Counted from the stretch's first letter, positions 26,800 through 40,393 are shown. The stretch: DNA of 64,000 bases from Cacajao melanocephalus (GCA_963573385.1 CAUYLG010050953.1:45791-109790); one strand, 5' to 3'. Program-made: numbers and translations. The notes: a model not told the origin generated them from the letters alone.

Positions 26800-28394
26800 T
26801 TCTATTCCAGGCCCTTTCAAATCTCATGTCCTTCTGACATTGCAAAATACAATCATCCCTTCTAAATAGTCCCCCCAAATCTTATCTCATTTCAGCATTA
26901 ACTCAAAAGTCCAAAATCCCAATTCTCATCTGGAGATGAGTTTCTTCTTCCTATGATCCTATGAAGTCAAACAAGTTATTTACTTCCAAGATACAATGGA
27001 AAAACCAGCATTGGATAAACATTCCCATTCCAAAAAAAGAGAAATCAGCCAAAAGAATGGGGCTGCAGACCCATGTCATGAGGGCAGTCATTACATCTCA
27101 AAGCTACTAACAGTCTCCTTTGATTTCATGTCCCACATCCAAGGCACAGTGGTGTGAAGGATGGGCTCCCAAGGCCTTGGGCAGCTCTGTCTCTGTGGCT
27201 TTCCAGTTTTCAGACCCCACAGCTGCTCTCCTGGGCTGATATTGAATGAATGCAGCTTTTCCAGGTGCACAGTATGAGCTGTCAGTGCATGACAGTGGCC
27301 CTCTTCTCACAGCTCCACTAGGCAGTGCCCCAGTAGGGACTCTGTGGGGACTCCAACCCCACATTTCTCCTCTGCACTGCTCTACTAGAGATTCTCTGAG
27401 GGCTTCATCCCTGCAGCAAGCTTCTGCCTGAGCACTCAGGCTTATTCAAACATCCTCTGAAATCTAGGCAGAGGGTCCCAAGCCTCAAGTCTCGACTCAT
27501 TGCAACCACAGGCTTAACACCACATGGAAGCCACCAAGGCTTATGACTTGCATCTTTTTAAGCAGTGGCCTGAGCTGTATCTGAGGCCCGTAGAGCTGAG
27601 ACTGGGACCAAAGCAACTGGGATGTGGAGAGTAGTGTCACAAGGCTGTGCAGGGCAGTGGGGTCCTGGTCCTGGCACACAAACACATTCTTTCACCCTAG
27701 GCCTCAGGGCCTGTTAATGGGAGAGGCTGTCTCAAAGGTCTCTGAGATGCCTCCAAGGCCTTTTCCCCATTGTCTTGCCTATCAGCCCTTGGCTTTTTAT
27801 TTATACAAATTTCTCTGGCAAGTGCTTGCTCAACTGCCTGCTTGAATTCCCCTTCCCAAACAGTTTTCTCTTTCTCTGACACTTGGCTAGGCTGTAAATT
27901 TTTCAAACTTTTACGTTCTTCTTCTCCATTAAATATAAGTTCTAACTTATTTATTCACTCCCACCTCTGAACATGTGCTGTTAGAAGCAGGCACAGCACT
28001 TCTTGGACATTTGGCTGCTTAGAATTTTCTTCTGCCAGTTACTCAATATCAGCACTCTCAAGTTCAAACTCCCACAGAACCATAGGTCATGAATACATTG
28101 CAGCCAAGTTCTTTGCTAGACATTAAAAAAAGTGATATTGACTTCATTTTCCAATAAGGTCCTCATTTCCATCTGTGAACACAGCAGCCTGTACTTCATT
28201 GTCCATTTCACTATTAGCACTTTGATCACAACTATTTAACCAGTCTCTAAGAACTTCCAAACTTTCCCTCATCTTCCTGTTTTCCTCTGAGCCCTCCTAA
28301 CTCTTCAAACCTTTGCCTGCTACTCAGTTCCAATGTCGCTTCCACATTTTCAAGTATCTTTATAGAAATACTGCACTCCTTGATACCAAGTTTT
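26800..28394 (-). mobile_element. Internal region of the MST-type provirus
   Basis: Sequence between the two LTRs. GC content is higher at 27100-27800 than in the surroundings. No gag, protease or RT motif is identifiable. MaLR interiors are known to be gag-like remnants at best, and here all frames are broken. Confidence 0.8.
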
Positions 28395-28809
28395 TGCATT
28401 AGTCCATTCTCACATTGCTGTAAAGAAATACCGGAGACTGGGTAATTTATAAAGAAAAGAGGTTTAATTGACTCACAGTTCTGCAGGCTATACAGTAACC
28501 ATGATGCCGGCATCTGTTTGGCTTTTGGGGAGCCCTCAGGAAATTTACAATCAGGGTGGAAGGTGAAGGGGGAGCAGGCACCTTACATGTCCAGAGCAGG
28601 AGCAAGTGAGGGGTGCCACACTTTTAAACAGCCAGATCTCATAAGAAGTCACTTACTATTGTGAGGGCAGCACCAATAGGATGGTAGAAAACCACACATC
28701 AGTGGTCAAACTCCATGTTCTAATTACCTCTCACCAGGCCTCACCTCCAACATTGGGCATTACAATTCAGTGTGAGATTTGGGTGGGGACATATATCCAA
28801 ACTGCACCA
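28395..28809 (-). repeat. 5' LTR of the MST-type provirus
   Basis: Starts tgcattagtccattctcaca and ends aaactgcacca on the + strand. Same length as its partner. In the element's orientation this LTR is upstream and would have held the original promoter. Confidence 0.88.
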
Positions 28810-29229
28810 CAACCAAAACAAAAATTGACAAGTGAAACCTCATTAAACTAAAAGCTTCTGCATAGCAAAGGAAGCTATCTACAGAATAAGCAGAAAACCT
28901 ACAGAATGGGAGAAAATATTCACAAACACAAATCAAACAATGGGTTAATATCCAGAACCTGTAAGAAACTTAAACAACTCGAGAATCAGGAAAGACAACT
29001 TCACTAAAAAGTAGGCAAAGGACGAGAACGGAAACTTCTCTAAAGAAGATATACATGTGGTCAACAAGCATCTGATAAAATACTCAACATCAGTAGTCAT
29101 CAGATAGAAGCAAATCAAAACCACAATAAAATATCATCTCACACAAGTCAGTGTAGCTTTTGTTAGAAAGTTAAAAAATAATGGTTGCAGGACTGCAGAG
29201 AAAAGGGAATGTAAGTTAGTTCAGCCACT

Positions 29230-29427
29230 GTGGAAAGTAGTTTCAAGGATTCTCAAAAAAAAAAAAAAACTAAAACAAAGAATACTACAATTCAACCTAC
29301 AATCCGATTACTGAGTATAGACCCAAAGGAAAATAAATTGTTTTACCAAAAAGACACATGCACTCATACGTTCATTACAGTGCTATTCAAAATGGCAAAG
29401 ACATGGAATCAACCTAGATGCCCATAA
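29230..29427 (+). pseudogene. L1 ORF2 C-terminal remnant
   Basis: A 65-residue open piece. Its later part (SIDPKENKLFYQKDTCTHTF, then MAKTWNQPRCP) matches the C-terminal region of L1 ORF2. The A run near its start makes a lysine-rich artefact, and the frame is broken on both sides. Confidence 0.85.
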
Positions 29428-29830
29428 ACAGTGGATTGGTTAAAGAAAATGTGGTACATATATGCCATGGAATACTATGAATCCATAAAAAAGGAACAAA
29501 ATCATATTTAGTACAGCGCTGTGAATGCATTTGGAGGCCATTTTCCTAAGTGGCTAATACAGAAACAGAATCCAAACACTGCATGTTCTCACTTATAAGT
29601 GGAAGGTAAACACTAATGGACATAAAGATGAGAATGATAGACACTAGAGTATTCAAGAGGAGGGAGTGAGGGAGGAGTGCAAGGGTTGAAAAAATACCTG
29701 TTGGGTCCTATGCTCACTTAGCTGGGTGATATGTTCATTCATGCTCCAAACCGCAGCATCACACAGTATACTTTTGTAGGAATTCTGCATATGTACCCCC
29801 TGAATTTAAAATAAAAATGGAAAAAAATAA

Positions 29831-32800
29831 ACTTAAAAATGAGAAAAGAATATATGAAGATAATTATATTATTCCATTTATCTTTTCTGATAGATGATGA
29901 AATCATTTCTATTTTATGCTCTTCAATTGCTAATATGAAACATTTGCCAACATAAATAGCTGACCGAACATGAGACTATTTCTAATCAAATTAAGTGTTT
30001 TATATAATCAGATACACAATGAAGACTGTTTGCTGAAGTTGGCTTGGGACTAAACACCATTATTTGAAACTCAAATAGCTGTCTCATTTTAAATGTGTAA
30101 TAGCATTCAGGCAAAGTCCGTTTTCGAAATGGGTTTGCACCAAAGCCATTTGGAAGGCCAAACTTTAAGGTCAGATTAGATTTGGAAATTCCATTTCCGT
30201 TGTTTAGTTTTAGGTAGAACAGAACTTACACAAATCAGTTGAATAATATTGTATAAGCCTATATAGTTCTTCTATTTTAAAAATCAACCAAAGCACTTAG
30301 AAATTCAGACTTGCTTACAGAATAGCTTTTCAGAGTCAGTTTTCATCTCACCCTTTGGTACGTGGATAATATTACAGTAAAGAGTGGGGAAAAAGATTTA
30401 ACACTACTTGTTAAACCTGTAGTGACATTTTATTTCAGAATCACCCATATTGGACATTATCATAAGGGAACATACATAAACTGTTTTATGTAAAACTATA
30501 TATCTATGTGTATTTCTTTATGTGAAATGACTTTACCTTTAAAGAAAAAGAGAATCACATTAAATACAATTTTTAATTTTACCAAACTAGTTTTGAATTA
30601 TCTAATGGAAATTTTCAGGCTGTATTTCAAAAAATAAATTGTACCTTTTGTGATAATGTTTAAAAATTATTTCTAATCAAGAAGCTTGTGAAAATAATAC
30701 TGCCAAATTTAATACCCACCTCAATAGCATTCAATGCTATTTTTGAACATTCAATTATACATTATATGTAAGCCAAATTGGATCCTCTGTTGAGTCTGGA
30801 CAATGTCTATATAATTGAGTGTTTGCAAACTTAGCTGGATGAGAAAACTTTACTTTGTGTATTCTAGCTCTAAATTAGATTTTAAATTTCTTGAAGGCTG
30901 GTTGTGCAGTTTTTTTCTTGCTCCTGTCCCCTAAGTTCTTTGGGTTCTCAAGTTTTGGCACATTATTCTACATCTAGTAGGAACTCAATAAATAAATAAT
31001 TTGTGATTTACAGACTCTGAGGCTAATGAATTATGATGTTTGAACATCATATCCATCTGGACCTTTCCTCATGCTAGGCACATTATTCTGGCACATTATT
31101 CTAGATATATCAGGGACTCCATGAATGAATAATTTGTGACTTACAGACTATAAGGCTAATGAATGATGATGTTTGAAGATTTTATCCACCTGGACCTTTC
31201 TTCATGCCTGTAGAAGCAAATTAAAGTTATTATTCAGTTTATAATTAGACAGCAAAAAGCAAGAAATTTTCATTAACTATTTTATAAGCTAATTAACAAT
31301 GTGGCTGTGAACATTATTTTATCAAGGTCAGGTAGTAAGTCAAAACAGATAGAGAAGCATAATCTCTATCTTCTGTCTGAGTCTGAGTTCTCACTTGTAA
31401 TAGGCTGCTTTTCTCCTCTACTTTCTGGAATGGATGAGGGGGATTATGTTTAAACAACATTAAATGCAGCGCTAAACACTTGTAAAAGTAAAAATCTTAT
31501 TCTTTACATGTTCCATAGTTGTACTAGAGAATTGCGTTGTAGAAATGCTGTTGATCATAATAACTTTTATCGATTTCATAAATATATCACCAAGGCGGAG
31601 AAAATTAGTGATGCTTGATAAAGATGTAAGATAAATTCATTTCTCATGAACATTTTGATTGTAAGCTACTCCTGTGTTTTGTTTTAACATTAACGTCTAT
31701 GCAATAAACTCAATTGTGAATGAGAAATAAAGGACCAATGACAGAAGTAATAGCACCAAAGAATAATTAATAATGTGGAATTGAAGAAAAATAAAATAAT
31801 GAGGATAAATCTGATAAGAGTATTCAGAAATGTAACAGAGCACTGTGTACTATCCCTTCAAAAAGCAGGAATAGGGCTATTTCCTACTATACAGTGTGGC
31901 TAGCTAATATGATGAATAGGTGGAAATGCTTGCCCTTCATCTTTCCTTTTTAAAAAATATTCTTTCTCTACTTCCTTTCCTTTTTTACTTTAATTTTCCA
32001 GATATTTCCAAATGTTTAGTAGTTCTTTTCTACTTGTTTTGATTTTTATGCTCTTTGAAGGAAAGAGAATTTATAAATCTTATTAATGAAACAAAACAGA
32101 ATATGAAGATAGACTAACATAGCCTTAGTGAAAACAGAGCTGAAGAGGATAGAAACACTCCTTTTCAATTTGGTACATGTTTTTTTTTTACTATTAATGT
32201 CTTAGTTACTTGCTTTTCAGAAACATGAAATAATTCAACTATAGTTATTATCACATACAAACGGGTACATAAACATATCACCTATCTCCCATTGGGTTAG
32301 ATACAGGAAAGCTACTTTTACATAGAAGTAAATAATAATTGGCTTGAAAATAAAAAAATTTGGAGGGATTACAAAGAAAAACCACGGAGAAAATGAGTTA
32401 GAATATGATGCTTTGCACTCTTTTTCTTACTAGCCCCAACTTTATACTAGAAATATTCTCAACACAATCAGAATATTATAAAATTTCTTAAACATTAAAA
32501 AATGTTTTAAAGAATTATTTAAACAGATTTTATTAAATCCAGAATAATATTTTTAATTTATATTCGTTTTAAGAACTGCAATAATGTCAGAGGAAATTTC
32601 AAAAAATTGCTTTATAAAATAAGTTCATAGCCTTTAGAGTTATTTTTTTCCTTACCACATTATAGGAATTCATGAAATTATTTCTGTCATCTTCATGTTT
32701 TTTGACGTTACTTTGCAACTTACTTTAATAAATTCATTCATTACTTTTCACAATGTGACAACACAGGAGACATGATATTGATAGCTAATTAGACACCCCT

Positions 32801-35429
32801 GAGCACACGTAAGAAAGGCATCAAAGTTAGTACCTGTATTTTTATTTTTTCTGATAAAGTACTAGCTTTTAATGTGTGAGTAGCTAATATATCAAAAGAA
32901 GGCTAATATATGACATCTAAACAGAAAATACATAGAAACCCAATTTTAAAGTAAAATATTGTTTTGAATGTCCAATGATAGGTTTTAGACCTTCTTTTTC
33001 TTCATTTAATTGAAGCAGCATATATAAATGGGATGCTTGCATGTACATTAACTACTGCCAATGCTATATTGGCAATGAATTCATCAACCCATGTGACAGA
33101 TTCAAGATTAAGTTCTTATGCTTTCCTTGACATTTTGAAGTAGACCATTTTTGTTGTGGAAGAAAGAGGAAAAGGAAAGGTCATAGAATTTTTATCAGTC
33201 AGTCTTATTGTCTTGTAAAATAGAAATGTCTGTTTAATGTCAGTGAACAATTCAGATGGGGATATGTGGGTAATTTGTTGTTGGAGAGCATTTGTGCTCC
33301 ATTTTACATCTCAAGATTTATAAACCCTTAAACTTTGCAATAATAGAATACTCAGTCACTTACTAGATGGATCCTCTGTGCAAGATGAATTATTTCTGCT
33401 TCCAAGCATCCCTTCCCATAACATAAATAAAACCTGCACAAGTCCAAAAACCTGAACTTTATCTTACCATCTTCTCAGAAAGTAAGACTTTGTATTAAAA
33501 TTGTACAAGTGACATGTAGAATTATACTTTTAACTGAAAACATAGGCATATGTAGTACACTACAATCAACATTTAATAATAAATGCCTGTGTATCTTGAC
33601 TTTTTACCAAAATTAAATATTGCAAAGAAATTGATTCAATTCTTTTACTGAATGTTCAATAATTTATGCTAGTCAGAGGGGCCTATCCTAGTACATCCTC
33701 ATGGTGGCAGAATAGATATTTAGTTATTATGTGAATAGATAATGCTTTAATTCACTGTTATGTCATGGTTTCCAATATGTATTTTCTATAGGTATTGAAA
33801 TGTTAAAGAAGATGTCTTGTAGCATATTTTTCCCTAAAAAATGTATTATGTGGTATCCAGTAAGAGCTAATTCTTTTCAGTTGGTTTCCTACTACTTTTC
33901 TGTTAATTGCTGGTAAAAGGGCTAAGTTTTATTAAATCACCTTTGAGTCATTCACTTGAATTATCTACATATATTATGTGACTTTCGGGCTAAAATAATC
34001 TTTTCTATGTTTTCATGTATGCTTAAAATTCTCTTTTATAACCTTAAGTATGAATTGAGTTACAGCTACACTTTGATTTATATATTTTAAAATTATTTGC
34101 ATATGTGGACATATTTTTATGTGTGTACAAGCTCAGACATAAATCATGTTACTACTAGTGATAAATGTCAAATTAATCAATAATCATATAAATAACTTAT
34201 TCTTTGACAAGTGACTCATTAAGAAATTGTAGAATCTTAGATGCCATTAGATATTCACATAGTTTGACTTAATGAAATGTTTGACATGAAACATGGCATT
34301 AATAGTTCATAAAGAAGACTTTTTTTCTCCTTCAGATGCTCTTATAGTCTTCTAATTCAACAAAAATTTTGACAGAAGACAAGGAAGGAAATAGTCTGGA
34401 GAAAATAAAGAGCACTGGAAACCCTAATTCAAAATCTGAGAGTCTTCTGGGTAGAAATGAATTCTCTAAGTATTCCTGAGTGTTTAAGAAAGTAACTGAC
34501 CTTCAGAGACACTCTAAACCATTTATACACAGGTTTAGGTCACTAATTTAGTTCATCACAATATATTTCCATTTTTGCAGTTGAGGGGCTTAGATTCCTA
34601 GATGGCATGGGATCAAGTCTATATCCTCCATTATAACTTCATAGATAGTTTATTTTGTTATAACTACAGTGGAGCAAGGTGCGTGAAAAAACCCTTTATT
34701 GTTTTGGCTCAGTATCTATATTGTAGCATATATAGTAGATTCCACAGAATTAGTTGGGTCTTCCATTGATTTGCAAATCAATTTTTCTTATTTTCTCCAA
34801 GTAGCATAATATTGCAATTTAATGCTATCTTGGAAGACAAATATCATTTTAGGTTATAGACCAGAGAGATGACATGAAACAAGAAGATGTTATACATCAG
34901 AGCCAGAGAGAAATTCCAAAAGAAAACAAGGACTGATTTCAGTCAGTGTCCCGTTTTTACAGACATTGGAGCCACAAGCTTTCTTGTTAAGGTAATTTAT
35001 TATAGAATCCACCCCATTCCACCAAACTCTGGCATTTTTCTGTTCTTTCACACAACACTGTCACCTGGTTCCTAAAGCTTAAGCAAAATGGTTGCTTAAG
35101 TAATTAATTGAAGCAGTTTTGTTATTTTCACCTCTGAGGACCTCTGATGGTGAAGTTGTGGACTACCGGGAACGAATGATCCAGCCCCGGGCTGGCTCAC
35201 AAAATCAAAATGAAACAAAAACAAAATACACAAATAAGTATATATCTTGTAAGCCAAAGGCTGTGTTAAAGTAGTAAATAGCCAAAGTAGAATTCTAATC
35301 TGGTCTATCTGACTCCCCAAGTCCAGGATCTCAACCAATATGCTGTAACCGTCCAAAATCTAAGTTCAGTAATTGAGACCATTCATCTATGAGGTGTTTT
35401 AATTTAGGGAAATCAAACATATCAAAGTT
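29831..35429. other. 5.6-kb stretch almost free of recognised repeats, no gene
   Basis: Apart from the L2-tail duplication at 30870-31210, I recognise no transposon, RNA gene or credible coding exon. Open frames near the right end (34887-35075; 35096-35356 reverse) have no protein features. Old, unrecognised repeats may be present. Confidence 0.45.
30870..31210 (+). repeat. L2 3'-end remnant with an imperfect 120-bp tandem duplication
   Basis: 'atttcttgaaggctggttg' to 'tagtaggaactcaataaata' reads as a worn L2 3' end. The block 30957-31076 is repeated at 31090-31209, both starting ggcacattattcta and ending cctttc(c/t)tcatgc. An extra 13-bp ggcacattattct unit (31077-31089) lies between them. 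The copies share most positions but differ at a dozen or more sites, so the duplication is old. Confidence 0.7.
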
Positions 35430-35620
<191 letters not shown>

Positions 35621-36385
35621 CTATTACTTCAACATATACACTGAAGTTGTGATTGTTTTTTATTTACGCTATCTACTTCACGAAGATTTCTCCCCTCATA
35701 TCTTGTATCAGTTTTTTGATTTCTTTAAATGGGACTTCACCTTTTTCTGGTGCCTCCTTGATTAGCTTAATAATTGACCTGAATTGTTTTTCAGGTAAAT
35801 CAGGGATTTCTTCTTGGTTTGGATCTATTGCTGGTGAGCTAGCGTAATTTTTAGGGTTGTTAAATAACCTTGTTTTGTCACATTACTAGAATTGTTTTTC
35901 TGGTTCCTTCTCATTGGGCAGATTATGTCAGAGGGAAGATCTGGGACTCAAAGCTGCTGTTCAAATTCTTTTGCCTCGTGGGGTTTTCCCTTGATGTAGT
36001 ACTCTCCCCTTTTCCTAGGGATGTGGCTTGCTGTGAGCCAAACTGTAGTGATTGTTATTTTTCTTCTGGATCTAGCCACCCAGCAGGACTACCAGGCTCC
36101 AGGCTGGTACTGGGGGTTGTCTGCACAGAGTCCTGTGATGTGTACTGTCTTCAGGTCTCTCAGCTGTGAATATCAACACAGTATTTGAGTTGTCTCCTGG
36201 GTTCTGTAGGAGCAATCCACTTTCTTCAGAGTGTCTATGGATTCTTTTGGCTTTCCTAGTATATTCCTGCAGTAGTTCTTGGAACAAAAGTCCATGATGC
36301 AAGTCTCCACATGCTGCTGTGTCTGTCTGAGTGGTAGGTGCAATTTAGTTCTACTTTCTATCTACCATTTTTCTCAGTATCCATC
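35621..36385 (-). mobile_element. L1 5' UTR/ORF1-start fragment, reverse
   Basis: Reversed L1 text: 'gatttctttaaatgggactt', 'tgattagcttaataattgac' and 'agggatttcttcttggtttg' from the ORF1 start region, then 5' UTR markers 'ccaggctccaggctggtact', 'ctgcacagagtcctgtgatg' and 'tgcaagtctccacatgctgc'. It preserves the L1 5' end but lacks everything downstream, the reverse of the usual L1 truncation. Short frames here (35870-36169; 36072-36302 reverse) are 5' UTR artefacts. Confidence 0.82.
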
Positions 36386-37789
36386 CAAAACAGCTAATCA
36401 AGATGTGTATAAAATTGTAGACCTGTGACCTTTTATTCTTTTGCATTATTATGCTATCATACTTCAAAACACATCTATTTTACCTATGTAATTCATTATT
36501 CTCATTTTTCATAAATTATTGTGCACTGATAGACAACGAAAATTGGCATCTTTAGGTTTTTCATTTCACTGCTGGCAGGTTTTGAACTTGTATAGACTAA
36601 TTGCAATTCAAAGTGGAAGAAGGAACTAAGAACTTGTGAGTTAATTTCAAACTTCTGAATAACCTCTGTACAGTATGATGTTTACTTACTGCGATCACAG
36701 GTCAATTATTCTTCAGTCCTAAAATACAATAACTCCTAACGAGGTATATCTGTTTCAAGAACTAAAATTACTTCTAATTTGCAAGCATCACGTGTTATGA
36801 ACTATTCCATCAACATAATTCTTCTACAAAGCTCTTTTGTGTAGTTTCACAAATAATTTCACATCTCTTTGCTTTCAGAACAAATCATTCAAGAATGACT
36901 CAGTAGGTTTGACTAATGCATGCCCTATTTTAATGTCATGTAAACTAACAATATTCAATTTCATTTAGAAATATTTTATATCACCTAAACCTATATGTTA
37001 CATACAGCAAGTTTTCTTTCCATTTATTTCGATATCTTTAACATTTACATTGAATAATTTTCTAAGATCTGTAACTATGAAATTCTATTTCATCTTACTG
37101 ATATCAATGCTATTTATAGTATAATAATAATTATATGATCTTTACATTTGAATGGAGTTCACTGGCCTTGAGTCAAATTTTTTAACACAGTAATTAAACA
37201 TTGCATGTTCATTTACTGCAAGCATCATATTAGTCACTGTTAAATGAGGTAAAATCCATTTTTCTTTAGCTCACTTCATAATCCCCTACTGTGTATAAAT
37301 CATTCAGTCATCTGGAATCTGCCTGTAGTTGAGCTTTCATTGTGTTGGGTATGGAAGACGTTTGTTTACACTGACTTACTGATATAGCAGCTATGGGTTA
37401 ACAGAAAGGATGTTATTATTTCTTAAGATCATCAGTCCACTCCTAGACATCGCCTATAAGGATAATATACATTATTACAAAGAAGACGTGTGAAGTGTTT
37501 AAATGGAAACCTCTGTTATTTTCAAGCAATGGGAAATTGGAAGTATTAACTCAATCTGACTATATGACCATACCATCAATTGGAGAATAAGCTATTTCCA
37601 GTTGCCCTACAACTGAAACAATAATTTTCTTCATCATCATCATGACTTTCTACTTTATACAATAAAAAAAAATGTTAATAGTCAAGATGCAGTATCTTAT
37701 ATTTGTACTCTGTCTATTGACCGTGCATCCTAAATGGATTGGAACTTTTGCCTGGAGTTAATGTATTCCTACAAAAACCATAGAATTTT

Positions 37790-37960
37790 AAAGGGATATT
37801 AAAAAGACTATATACTCAACTCTCTCATTTGATTTTTGAGAAAACTGATGCCAACTTAGTTATAAATTCCCTGGATTTATATGAACAAGAACTGGAACTT
37901 GAGCTTAGATCTCTCTATTCTTAATCTAGGGCTTTTTCTGTGCCACCAAACTCCTTTCAT
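37790..37960 (+). repeat. Possible MIR/L2-age remnant
   Basis: 'tcatttgatttttgagaaaa' followed by 'ctgatgccaacttagttata' and 'aactggaacttgagcttaga' follows the order of old mammalian SINE-type text (…cattttacagatgaggaaactgag…). Too diverged for certainty. Confidence 0.35.
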
Positions 37961-38659
37961 TATGAATTCTATCTTCCAAATTTTACTATAAATGAAGAAT
38001 TCAATGTAGGATTTTTTCTTCATCACCAAGACAAGTGTTGGTTAACAAATACAGTCAAGGAGAAAAGGAAATATTTGAAATTGGCTAAAGTTATACTAAA
38101 GGCATCAAGATAAATTCTCAGACATTAGTAGATACTCAGTAAAAGAGAGGAATTCACCATCATAGAGCTATAAAAGCCTTGATAAATGTGAGGTCAATCA
38201 ATAAAATAATGCCAGTGAACTTGTGTGGCTCAGAACATAGCACAGAAGATAAATCTGAAAGAGAAACAGCAAAATGTGTGAATAATAGCAGCATTATTGA
38301 AATAAATAGTCCCCATTTATGCTAGTCTGTAGTTAGAGTTCTAATGAATTAATAATTTTTATTGATTTCACTTTCTAAAAGAAATTGCTATTCTTGAAAT
38401 CTTTATCTGCCTTGGAATCTGATAAAATCTAAGCTGATTGCTTTTCGTAAAAAGAAATTATTGAAGGAGAATCTCCTTTATTAAAAGTAATACAAAACCG
38501 AAACATAACTCTTTAATATGTCTGAAGGTTACAAATAAAACATACGCTTATGAGTTTTATTACAAGGATATATTATTAAAGTAAGAATTGTTTTAACATG
38601 AATTGTTTCTTCATTTATAAACTGTAGTTTTTGTTGTCATTGTAAATTTTAGAGAATGC

Positions 38660-38683
38660 TTTTTTTTTTTTTTTTTTTTTTTT
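38660..38683. repeat. Isolated T24 homopolymer
   Basis: Twenty-four consecutive T, with no recognisable SINE or L1 body on either side. Confidence 0.97.
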
Positions 38684-40393
38684 GCAAATATACTGGGAGC
38701 TACTATAGATATTTTCTGTTCTATATGTGGCTCATGGTTACCCAGTTTTGATCATGACCAAGCAATAGGATCCTAAGGGTCCATTTGGAAGGATTTGGAG
38801 GGAATATTGATTCATGTTGCAATATAGTTTTGCACATTTGTAACTGATAACTGCAATTAGAGAACCATGCTATCTCATCTTAAGACTGTATAAATATACA
38901 CTATTTCACATATTTTTATATAATCATTGCAAATTCTATTAAAAAAAACACACTTTAAATGATGTTTGAAATACTCCTGAGAGTTGTTACTTGTACAACC
39001 TCATACTTCAACTGAACAAGTGGCGTATATATAGAATGAATAGATCACCAGAAGCTCCTTCTGTGTCAGTGCTTCTGGTAAATGTTTCAACTTTTATTCC
39101 CCAGAGCGAATCCTAGGAGATAATTTGGAGAGCAAAGCAAAAGTTGTAACTTTTTTTTCCTCTATTTCTTTGATGCACTAAGAATTCATTTACTTTCTTC
39201 ACAGACTGGTCTTCCTTTGCCAGCAAAGAAACTGCAAGTTATATTACTTTATAAAAAGGATACATTAACCACATTAAAATGTTTCATGTCTCTGAAAATT
39301 GTGGTATATAATTACCTAAAACTGAGTTCTTTGAAGAAGGAAAGAAATAATACCAAATTTAGCTCTAATATGTCTAGCTATATGTCATATATATTCTGTT
39401 AAGTTAACTTTCCCAACCTTTAAAACTATTAAGCAATTCACTCTTTGAAATATTTCCCCTATAGTTACAACACAATTTAGAGTAGAATGCCTTGTAATAA
39501 TAAAATTAAAAACCCATATACTCACCTCTTGGTAAACAACAAATGCAGCAAGAATATAATAGTATGCTTGAAAGCAGAGAACACATTTGCTTGTAATGTG
39601 GGTGGGATTACCTCTTATAAATAAGGTATTTATACATTTGTTTATTTTCTTATCACTTTGTTATTGCTTCCATAATCACCATGTAAGAAAGTATAACATC
39701 TTAAATCATATGTCTTTCAACATCGATAGGGTAAATACAGCCAAACTACTAAGGAATGTGACACAGAGTATCATACTAGGGAATTGCTGTAATCTTTGGA
39801 ATAGGGTCTTTGGCCATGTCAGTTCCCCTAGTTATTAAAGTGAAATCATCTTTATACAGCAATGGCTATTTTCCAGAGATGGGCCATATAAAGATGTCTA
39901 CTTTAGGTGATTCAGGGACTATAATGAAGATTGGCATCATGAAAGGCAGCAGGAAATGCACACCTTTGAAGGGAACATGGGCCTTGCTGAACAGTGAAAA
40001 TGCAATAAGTACTAAATGCCAAAAGCAAGTGACTGAGGATGGAGCAAAGTTCAAAAATTCACGTTTATTCTCAGTGGAGAATGGAATGGCTTTTTTTATT
40101 TTTTCTGAATGAATCACCCAAAGCCTCACTTTTTTTTAAAGACAGGCCTGATAAGTTATATTTTGCTCAAAAAAGAAAATGTAAATCATTAATTTAAATT
40201 CCTGATTTCTCCTTGCATCATTATAATAAAGCAATTGAATGTGGTTACTACAGTTGATGACCAGGAAAAATTTGAAAAAAATGCATATTGATGTCCTAAT
40301 ATTGTCTTTACCACTAATTTTTATGATTGAGGATATATTTCTTTATTTCATTTAACTAATTTGGAAAAAAAATATCTAGTCTTTCTATTATCC

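Larger units (their letters stand above)
26385..28809 (-). mobile_element. Complete MaLR provirus (MST-type): LTR-internal-LTR, reverse
   Basis: Two 415-bp LTRs enclose a 1595-bp internal region, total 2425 bp, as expected of MST/THE1 elements. The pentamer CAACC flanks it at 26380-26384 and 28810-28814 and joins the two L1 halves exactly. MaLR elements are non-autonomous ERVL relatives, and no retroviral enzyme domain is visible in the interior. Several short frames of 60-90 residues in the interior (27107-27364, 27497-27685, 27697-27906 reverse; 27246-27431, 27624-27845 forward) show no recognised product. Confidence 0.9.
25917..29830 (+). mobile_element. L1 3' portion, forward, split by an MST-type provirus
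   Basis: ORF2 C-terminal coding text runs from about 25917 ('aatatggaagcaaaaaagcc') to 26384 and resumes in register at 28810 ('caaccaaaacaaaaattgac') through to a 3' UTR ending near 29830 ('ctgcatatgtaccccctgaa' and an A-rich tail). A secondary A15 run lies inside the coding remnant near 29256. The 5' end is truncated. Confidence 0.9.
36386..40393. other. 4-kb stretch almost free of recognised repeats, no gene
   Basis: I recognise only a possible SINE remnant at 37790-37960 and an isolated T24 run. Frames at 39587-39838 and 39810-40112 lack domains. Confidence 0.45.
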
